Shown here one piece after another: positions 62,501 to 64,000 of a stretch of 64,000 bases of DNA. Position 1 is the first letter of the stretch. Every line of letters starts with the position of its first letter. The notes below the pieces were generated by a model. The model was not told where the DNA came from, ran no database searches, and saw only the letters and a program-made list of their open reading frames with translations. This DNA is from Actinokineospora globicatena (GTDB lineage: Bacteria > Actinomycetota > Actinomycetes > Mycobacteriales > Pseudonocardiaceae): contig NZ_JAMTCR010000004.1 in the NCBI RefSeq assembly GCF_024171945.1, positions 496,001-560,000 on the forward strand. Reading direction: 5' to 3'. The translations under genes and the position numbers were made by a program.

Positions 62501-63326
62501 GGTCATCACCGACGCGCTGCCCAACGGCGCCACCTACGTCTCGGCCACGGGAGCCACCTGCACCGCCACCGACGGCGTCGTCAGCTGCGGTATCGGCACC
62601 CTCGCCGCGGGCGCGACCGCCACGGTCCGGCTCACCGCCGCGATCGACCCGGCGGTGGCGGGTGACACGCTGGTCAACTCGGTGCTGGCCACCTCGTCCT
62701 CGGATGACGCCAACACCGCCGACGACGACGCGGTGTCCAGTGAGCCGGTCCAGCGCCGGACCGCGCTCTCGGTGCTCAAGACGGCGGACAAGACGACCGC
62801 CGCGGTGGGCGACGAGATCAACTGGGTGGTCGTGCTGAGCAACGCGGGTCCGTCCACCGCACCCGCGGTGACGGTCACCGACGAGCTGCCCGCCGGGGTC
62901 ACGCTGATCTCCGCGGTGACCAGCACCGGCACCTACGACCCGGCCTCCGGGGTGTGGCGCCTGGACGCGATCACGCCGGGGGAGCAGCCCACGCTGCGGG
63001 TGGCCGCGCGGATCGACCGGGCGGGCTCGCTGGTCAACATCGCCACCCTGACCGCCGCCGACGTCATCGACTCCGAGGACACCGACGACACCGCGACCGC
63101 CGCCACCGAGGTGAGCGCGGAGGACACCGACCCCGGCACCGAGACCCCGACGCCGGACCCCGGCACCGACACCTCGGGGCAGCAGCCGGACACCACCGAC
63201 CCCGAGGACCAGGACCTCAGCCAGACCGGGTTCGCCGTGCTGCGGTGGCTCACCATCGGCTTGCTGCTGACCGTGGCCGGTGTCGGCCTGGTCTACCACT
63301 CGCTGCGGCGGGGCAGGCGGTCGTGA
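44502..63326 (+). CDS. giant DUF11-repeat surface protein with wall-sorting signal
   Basis: A single unbroken 6274-aa frame, roughly 600 kDa. A signal peptide (RRTRAGVLSLTAALLATLLP, ending TPAQA) is followed by an N-terminal domain (about 50-370; NVFNMGFVDVDLDLS, YAGWSLIVSYRNPSLPLRNL) seen in other actinobacterial DUF11 proteins. About 47 DUF11 (TIGR01451-like) Ig-fold repeats of about 122 aa follow, most starting xADLxV and containing NxGPS. The C-terminus is Thr/Pro/Asp-rich, then LSQTG, a hydrophobic helix (LTIGLLLTVAGVGLVY) and LRRGRRS, a sortase-type signal. ATG at 44502 has AGGA six bases upstream; a GTG at 44463 would only lengthen the leader. It probably forms a long adhesin or stalk. 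A response regulator gene follows. Confidence 0.93.
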   Translation: MGAVSRPTVQRRTRAGVLSLTAALLATLLPVVAPTPAQAIVRAPFDAVYSTEDNGAITLIGASNMDCPTLSSGCTSARAGTATGTSNNNNVFNMGFVDVDLDLSTSNSSTATLAMPAGSTVLNARLIWGGRTVAGTNGVAPTKAVNTIRFRTPGATSYTTLTASNLIQPAALVTSDGGPFQASVDVTELVKAAGNGLYMGADIGAATGQDRYAGWSLIVSYRNPSLPLRNLRVFEGFADITSATGNNSVDIPVTGFLTPTTGNVNASVGVVAWEGDYGTTGDALRLGSTTLSDATRPATNFFDSRISDAGVDQLGRNPANLNNFGVDIGRIATTNVLSNGSTSATINLTSSGDSYYPGVVTSQIDLFTPSFNAVSKTVTNLNGNNPAQPGDTLEYRLTFANTGGDFADTAVVRDPVPTGLSFVPGSLVVETDPGGATGTKTDATGDDTADYTAGDRTVRFRVGTGANASTGGTIAPGGSVATRFRATVNRAAAGSTIVNTPILDYRARTLNRNYSFAGNAVNTTVTALADLAAGKTVAAPSQNAGQTVAYTISATNNGPNSGTGVTLTDTLPTGTTYVSTSPPAGVTCTPSGQTVTCSLGTVANATTVSIPVVARVNADTAGGVVINSVRVAGTTADDVSVNNTATVPVTVTQSADLQVTSSLNGPVVPGTEQTVLTTTVTNAGPSTARDVVINIPLPDGTTVVWATDGCTVSAGTLTCVVGTLAPGATFTADVVLAVDPGFAAPTLSITSSASASTPDPANGNNSSTATQPTAPLADLRVTKTASTPTPVAGTRTNYTITVTNDGPSDARNVVVTDPIQTGVSVVSASPQSGTCTTGTTVSCQIGVVPAGGSVTVSLRVAIAPDRPAGELTNAATATTSTPQEFTANDSASVATVVGRVSDLSITKTAVPQPVVAGGPLNYNLTVANHGPSVADSVVVTDTLPVGLTATGEQTTQGTCAVAGRTITCQLGRLPVDGSASITITADTPGTVPAGGFTNTATVTSTSADPNPADNTATHTSSVTAQADLAVTQVVAAPSVVAGTGTRYTMTVTNEGPSVALGVTSSQVIPAGFTIGTITPTTGSCQIQSGRVVCNFGNLPAAAAASVTVDVTVPSGQTLGSTTATATVAATTPDPTQSNNTASTLVSVRAEADVRIANVQAPGTFVAGEAFTRTFSVGNVGPSDARDVAVVADLPAGVLDLVVTLDGVSCPVTGGRVNCAVGTLTAGRVISGTVSGRIAASSPPGPRSFSATISTSSPDPVLLNNSVTAATAVTAFSRLTIDQTVNPSPLVAGARATYGIVAANNGPSDATTVTVTHTVPAELTIVSAVSTLGSCTVAGRVVTCVLDRLPSGTSDALSVTVDVSPTASGSVETSAQVVTVSPSPGGEDQLDILATPVVQSADLVLTGTMSQNPVRAGTAQTYTLTVSNTGPSVATGVVLSDTLPDGLVLLPGGVAVQGGTCTPTPDNKGVNCSFGTIPPGSSRVVVLNALVPADTPAGTVLTNTAAVGSPTPDPTPANRAISLAATVSADADLAITTNATSGNAEAGRDTSYTITVANNGPSVARSVVISDPLPAGLSFISADPSCTLVGTEVRCAIGDLAQGAIKTVALTVRLAADYSQPTVVNTATVSAATTDSTPANNSSSATQSVSANADLRSAISLTSGPLVAGTPATYRVSTTNLGPSVAPQVVLTDPLPAGLTFVSATPAGGGSCVFESGSVRCTWPSLAVGASVSADITVNLSSGAPAGSTVANTVVASAAVADAHPADNSATATATVGAVADVSVVQVLTSGAPVAGGKLTWQAVVRNDGPSSAYGVTTTDPAPAGVTYSLVTSTAGTCSINGSGAAVCAIGVLASGATATVTLTGTLSPDYTGTGVTNTVTVSSTSSDPDPSDNASSAVSDTTSSADLALAVTAQPEPVVPGSVVSWTFTATNNGPSTSRGVVVNDELPAGVTPRPQAGCALTGQRFSCPIGDIAVGASASVTVSGTLAAGFSEASLRNTGTVGGGTADPDTRDNTATAVSTPNPQADVAVTVVQPTNAVAGQPATWTVRVSDAGPSDAVGTNVTVTIPAYLNNASVRWPSGVCTVAGAVATCPIGVVTAGQSIDITLTGTIDAAYSGPLTVGAEAIAQTADPSLANNVADAISSASRAADLVTTLTAPTAAVPGTRLTWVLSSRNLGPSTADAVVLTATLPEGVTAITATTQAGTCVVSGRDISCPVGAVAPGVTVLVTLSGLLASSATTPTIAATGSSTSTTPDPDSANNSTSASAPVTPQANLHIAKAVTSGVPVQGAPIVFAIEVRNGGPSDAQSVTVADTVPATVGQLTAQTPVGTCTFTGQDLACALGTIAAGAAPVTVTVRGVLADGAGDTVSNTATVSSPTPEVDSSDNSGSVTASATESADLSIGVAVPGTVVAGRPLTYTVTITNDGPSTADAVTLDGVLPAGLLGLTSDRPSCPNLGSCSVGDIAPGASVVVRFTGTVDPNYAGSVLESRVNVSSPTPDSDGRDNSAASTVTVTTSADLATGLSVDPNPVAPGTTLLYTATISSQGPSSTQGVVTFSPLPDGTDIGGPITSTQGTCSTIGRSVVCDLGRIDPTTAVIVRIPVKVASSFADGNIVKSISVQGSTDDPDQSNNSASAEAAVVRVADLSVDLTAPAEVVPGDAATWDLKVVNSGPSDAPVTVVHTLPAGVGEITAIASGGTCTVVDQTVRCDLGTVGAGNTATITVYGVVAPDVTAAQLTSSATLESTVAEPSNTQPDGRSDSASSTVRARADIFVEVVSDTPTITPGQQASWTITAINAGPSTARDIVVTAVAPAGTTGATLTGPPGVTCDSAALRCVIPALTPGKEGSAQLTLRANVPADLAVPLVDAEATVASPVEDPDTGDNTATASTPVSPTADLRIAVAVTPQPIVAGGPVAITATITNAGPSVAAGTTFTLPVPVGLEDITVEAPPGVTCDTSVACAVGTLPVGDIQIVIRGRVSPTYTESTLSLAASVSSDAGDPNPGDNSTTTVTQSEVSADLGVTATIDPAAPVAGSPVTVTAVVRSSGPSTATDVTFTLPIPAELRDVQVTAPAGVTCDPTVACSLGTVLPGAELTIVVRGVLAADFTGGSLALTASVDSSSPDNNPTNDSATATASTSASANLSVVTTADPDPLTAGSPVTLTSTIRNSGPSTATGVVFTLPVPAGLTDITVEAPAGVTCDTAVRCTAASVAPGQDLVIVVRGRVKSDVTDPNIAVTSTVTSPVSDPTPADNSSTVTTGVGVAGDVRVALVVDPQPLVAGSPVTATATVRNEGPSTATGVTFTLPVPNGLVAVEVTAPAGVSCDESVACTIGTLAPGAESVITVRARVAPGFTSQDITLTGSAASTSADPTPANNIATTTTAVGASAGVAVALTVDPATVTPGTPVTATARVSNGGPSTAAGVTVAIPVPAGLTNVVVTAPAGVTCDNSVACTIGLVEQGADVVITVTGVLDPAYPGNAITFTATSGSDTPDPTPGDGSASVTRPVAASADLDALLDITQDNPVAGSPIEIVADVVNRGPSTAVGATLAIPVPAGVINVSVVAPPGVTCDTGVFCTIGTLAPNASARVVLRGTVAPDVTAPITATATATAQTADPTPGNNSSTDTGSTATSADLAFTAQVTPTPLTAGTAVAVTAALTNNGPSAATGVSFTVPVPAGVTGITVEAPAGVTCDTAVACTVGTIPAGGTVSVVVRGTVAPNVTGPVTFTGSATSAVSDPNTADNSFNVTGSVGTAADLGVTLAYEPGAVVAGSPFAAKVTVRNAGPSTAAGTALSLPLPAGIVDVEVLTPAGVTCDTSVSCTFGDLAPGASAEITVSGRIATDFSAPDLTLTATAATSATDPSAGNNTATATTAVAKSAGLSVVSTLDPATLVAGSPFTSVTTIANGGPSTATGATFTLPIPAGVIGVQVIAPAGVTCDNSVSCTVGAVAPGTTVRVEVRGTVDPAFTGPSLAFTASAASATPDPDQADNSTTVTGNVSVTADLAVKVTPNPLSLTSGSPFTITASARNDGPSVATGVTLTLPIPAGVVDVEVVAPAGVTCDTSVACTIGSIAPNSQVDVLVRARVAQDFTGTGLILTGSVASPTADQDTADNSTTVPVQVNATADLSASTTVDPGAVLTAGSPVTITTTIRNAGPSAAVGTTYTFPVPAGLIDVLVNAPAGVTCDTTVTCSVGSVDAGEQLVITVTGRVAPEFTGGSLTFDTSVSSPTPDPDTAGNSSSTTVPVVVNADLSAQLSIDPAALTAGSAFTATATLRNAGPSTATGVTFAVPLPAGVGNVEVVAPAGVTCTTAVVCTAATVAPGSTTVITIRGTVAPDFTGSTLPFSATASSATPDASPGNNSASYDAATGASAGLSVQTVVDPAGLTAGSPFTATTTLRNAGPSVAAGVTFTLPIPAGVVDVEVVAPAGVTCDTTVACTVGPLASGADVVVVVRGRVDAGFTGGSVSLTASAASSTPDTNQADNSTTVVAPVAVTADLGVAVTSNQTSLTAGSPVAITTTVSNAGPSTATGVAVTLSVPAGLTNVVVDAPAGVTCDTAVSCTISSLAAAGTVVITVRGTVSPSFTGSDLSFTGAVSSGAGDPAPSGNTSTLSLPVAVAADLAVVSLTGPATTAAGTPVTLTATLRNAGPSTAAGATFSLPIPAALTGVQVTGPAGVTCDTTAVCTLGDLAPGAEITLAITGTVAPTYTGPGLTFTGTLDSPSPDPTPGNDSATATTAVTVAADLAVTSALDATSVTAGTSVKHTVTIRNNGPSTSGPVTVDLPDLAGVTVTDVQYTAPGGVSCVARAISCTIDPLAPGASAQIVVVAAVAADFTGSQLTFTAEASSSSPDPSTADNTGSATATVSASANVGLTAALDPTALVAGSPVKVTATISNTGPSTATGVTFTLPVPAGVQNVSVTAPPGVTCDNTVSCTAASLAPGATIDLVVNGVVAPNANPTGITFTATAGSATADPNAGNDTVVLNAGVTSSADLTIDTTFNPGTLTAGETFTATTVIGNGGPSTATGVTFTLPIPSGVGTVTVTAPPGVTCDTSVSCTIGDVPPGTDVTIVISGRVTPTTTTPPTFTATASSPTPGPDPADRTVTITPPLAVNADLRTTVVLDPATPTAGSPLSATVTVANSGPSAATGVVVTVPVPAGLTGADFVVPAGVTCDASGTCVIASVAPGAQVSIVLRGTVDPAQTGTLVVSAAATSPATDSTPTDNSFTASAPVTANADLAATAVVTSGPPIAGSPVGITATITNNGPSTATGVTFAIPLPPGLQQVQVTAPAGVTCDSSVLCTVGTLTPGTTVTVTVQSVLGADASGPFEITATADSPTPDADETDNTITVSNAVTTVADLTVTADIGPDRVVAGAAATITTTVANAGPSVATGVTITIPVPAGLLDVVVTAPPGVTCDTAVTCVVASLAPGASVEVLVTGTVAVDQTTPLTSTVTVDSDASDPNGAGNTVALSEPVAADADLSMVLDFQADTLTAGAPAVVIAKARNAGPSTAVAVLLALGLPGEFENITIIAPNGVTCDNTIACELGPLAPGAEVVIEVRGVFSSDVAGDATVVGVVESTTNDPVPGNESVIVTQAVSTETDVSITKAGPTQVTAGQQITWTLAVHADGPSDARNVVVVDTLPKGVTPVTADPACVLTDRTYRCALGTLAQGGDRALTITAEVDPEFSDQQLDNAASVTTTVTDTDVSNNTSLAVTQIARIADLSIDKTLNPDPIVPGDQAVFTLDVVNFGYSTATNVVITDPIGPGMTPVSATPTQGTCAIVGQVVTCTPGSIGPDGDVTVTIVVDVDPGFVPNTVSNTATVVSDVTEADPSDNTVSIAGAAAAVTDLGLVMTPDRPLYAPGDPISWLLTITNNGTSTAREVVLTDQLPANVGSIVVPAGCVLTTNRVVCDLGDIAPGDTATVLIAGQVAANATAGSIVNTASVISSTAEQAPTDNFASSTSTVDAQVDLRVSKTVDGPIVAGDDAVWVVAVTNAGTSAAADVVITDALPNGATYVSATGATCTATDGVVSCGIGTLAAGATATVRLTAAIDPAVAGDTLVNSVLATSSSDDANTADDDAVSSEPVQRRTALSVLKTADKTTAAVGDEINWVVVLSNAGPSTAPAVTVTDELPAGVTLISAVTSTGTYDPASGVWRLDAITPGEQPTLRVAARIDRAGSLVNIATLTAADVIDSEDTDDTATAATEVSAEDTDPGTETPTPDPGTDTSGQQPDTTDPEDQDLSQTGFAVLRWLTIGLLLTVAGVGLVYHSLRRGRRS
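46080..53180 (+). repeat. DUF11 array, sub-family A (about 19 units)
   Basis: Repeats 2 to 20 of the giant protein, about 374 bp each. Most read TxTVTNxGPSxAxxVxVxD, then LPxG, a pair of cysteines in GTCxVxGxxVxCxLGxL, and end with DPxxxNNxAxxxT. They are diverse enough that they probably separated long ago. Boundaries are approximate. Confidence 0.8.
53181..61280 (+). repeat. DUF11 array, sub-family B (about 22 units)
   Basis: Repeats 21 to 42, about 368 bp each. They share a tighter pattern: LTAGSPVTxTxTxRNAGPST, xTGVTFTLPxPAG, then APAGVTCDxxVxCTxGxxAPG. The units are more alike than those of sub-family A, suggesting later expansion or homogenisation. Confidence 0.8.
61281..63110 (+). repeat. 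DUF11 array, C-terminal units (about 5)
   Basis: Repeats 43 to 47 return to the sub-family A style (VSITKAGPTQVTAGQQITW, LSIDKTLNPDPIVPG). The last lacks the cysteine pair. They lead into the Pro/Thr-rich linker before the sorting signal. Confidence 0.75.
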
Positions 63327-63412
63327 GTTGCCCCGGCTCGATCCCGACCGCGGTGGACGGCGTGGCCCGCCGGGCCGCGCGCCCGCCAGGTCGGGCGGAA
63401 GGAGGCACCGCC

Positions 63413-63793
63413 GTGAAGCGGATCGTCGTCGCTGAGGACGACCCGGACCTGCGCGACCTGCTCGTGTTCAAGCTCGTGCAGGCCGGGTACGAGGTCACCG
63501 CCGTCAGCACCGGGCGCGAGGCACTCGACGAGGCCGAGGCCGCGCAGCTGTTCCTGCTCGACGTGACCCTGCCGGACATGACCGGCCTGCAGGTGTGCTC
63601 CCAGTTGCGGTCCGAGGACGCCACGAAGGACACCCCGGTGGTGCTGCTGACCGGGCACACCCAGGAGGCCGACGTGGCGGCGGGCCGCTCCAGCGGGGCG
63701 AGCGACTACATCTTCAAACCGTTCAGCCCGCGCGACCTCGTCGACCGGATCAGCGCGCTGCTGACGGGTGGCGGCGACCCGCCGGGGCGGTGA
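63413..63793 (+). CDS. single-domain response regulator
   Basis: A 126-aa receiver-only protein. It has VVAEDDPDLRDLL, the acceptor Asp in FLLDVTLPDMTGLQ, the Thr in VLLTGHTQEAD and Lys in YIFKPFSPRDLV, so phosphotransfer residues are complete. No output domain is present, so it must act on a partner. GTG at 63413 has GGAGG seven bases upstream. It lies 86 bases after the giant gene and 10 bases before a membrane protein gene, and the three may form one unit. Confidence 0.92.
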   Translation: MKRIVVAEDDPDLRDLLVFKLVQAGYEVTAVSTGREALDEAEAAQLFLLDVTLPDMTGLQVCSQLRSEDATKDTPVVLLTGHTQEADVAAGRSSGASDYIFKPFSPRDLVDRISALLTGGGDPPGR

Positions 63794-63803
63794 TGTCGAG
63801 CCG

Positions 63804-64000
63804 ATGACGACGGACAACCCCGCGCCGGTGGACGACCTGCTCGCGGTGCCCGGCCCGATCCCGACCCCGGGGTCGGGCCCGGCACCCGAGTCGCGCAAGC
63901 GCGTCCCGCTGTGGCGGTGGACGGTGGGCAGGCTGCTCACCGCCGGGTACCTGCTGGCCATCGGCGGCCTGCTCGCGGTCGGCGTCAACTCCTACGTCAG
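63804..64000 (+). CDS. membrane protein, N-terminal fragment
   Basis: The first 65 residues of a protein cut by the window end. A Pro-rich cytoplasmic stretch (AVPGPIPTPGSGPAPES) precedes KR and a TM helix (LLTAGYLLAIGGLLAVGV), so an extracellular domain should follow. With a receiver gene just upstream, a sensor kinase or phosphatase with an extracytoplasmic CHASE-like domain is a fair guess. A sortase is another possibility, given the sorting signal on the giant protein. The visible part cannot decide. ATG at 63804 is the only good start. Confidence 0.6.
   Translation, partial: MTTDNPAPVDDLLAVPGPIPTPGSGPAPESRKRVPLWRWTVGRLLTAGYLLAIGGLLAVGVNSYV

Noticed and set aside
63804-64000. Calling the truncated membrane protein a class E sortase
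   Set aside because: Only one TM helix and a Pro-rich tail are visible; the catalytic region lies beyond the window.

Overview
The window is a stretch of very GC-rich chromosome with strong G/C third-position bias, GTG starts and many ATGA/GTGA four-base gene overlaps. Together with an aerobic cobalamin pathway gene (cobF), LAXTG-like (class E type) sorting signals, a MEDS/ATPase regulator and a UsfX-like anti-sigma kinase, this points to a high-GC actinobacterium, probably Pseudonocardiales. That placement is inferred from gene content; no rRNA or tRNA gene is visible. I recognise about 44 protein genes, one strong cobalamin riboswitch candidate, several hairpin terminators and several repeat regions.

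Layout. 0-5.4 kb (minus strand): a NUDIX-NYN fusion, a DUF3516 helicase, an unknown protein and a metallophosphoesterase. 5.5-12.7 kb: a signalling block with an RsbW/UsfX-like anti-sigma kinase whose stop codon sits in a 26-bp minisatellite, a divergent STAS anti-anti-sigma factor, a 1199-aa histidine kinase/receiver/PAS/GAF/SpoIIE hybrid, a MEDS-ATPase protein, a small unknown protein and a GAF-ANTAR regulator. 12.7-19.2 kb: recQ, a pirin, an alpha/beta hydrolase and a LAL-type LuxR regulator with three TTA codons. 19.2-19.8 kb: a gene-free, repeat-rich segment. 19.8-22.4 kb: three consecutive, different alpha/beta hydrolases. 22.5-29.9 kb: an orphan chemoreceptor, a type II NADH dehydrogenase, a mechanosensitive-channel-like protein, an SRPBCC protein, a catalytically odd SDR, a phytoene-desaturase-like oxidoreductase and a DUF6221 protein.

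30.0-36.0 kb is a six-gene stressosome operon, rsbR-rsbS-rsbT-(ATPase/phosphatase)-(histidine kinase)-(receiver/SpoIIE), with every junction a four-base overlap. 36.2-37.6 kb holds a cobalamin riboswitch ahead of a secreted alpha/alpha-barrel-like protein ending in an LAATG wall-sorting signal, which I interpret as a surface cobalamin-binding protein. Then follow a HTH protein, a secreted M64 metallopeptidase, a LysR regulator with a readable leaderless promoter, cobF, cobU-cobS and an NmrA-like protein. 44.5-63.3 kb is one giant 6274-codon gene for a secreted DUF11-repeat wall protein (about 47 repeats in two sub-families) with an LSQTG-type C-terminus, followed by a single-domain response regulator and the start of a membrane protein cut by the window edge.

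The main themes are phosphorylation-based partner switching (two separate sites, neither with a sigma factor gene in view), cobalamin acquisition and synthesis, and a very large surface protein with its own signalling genes.
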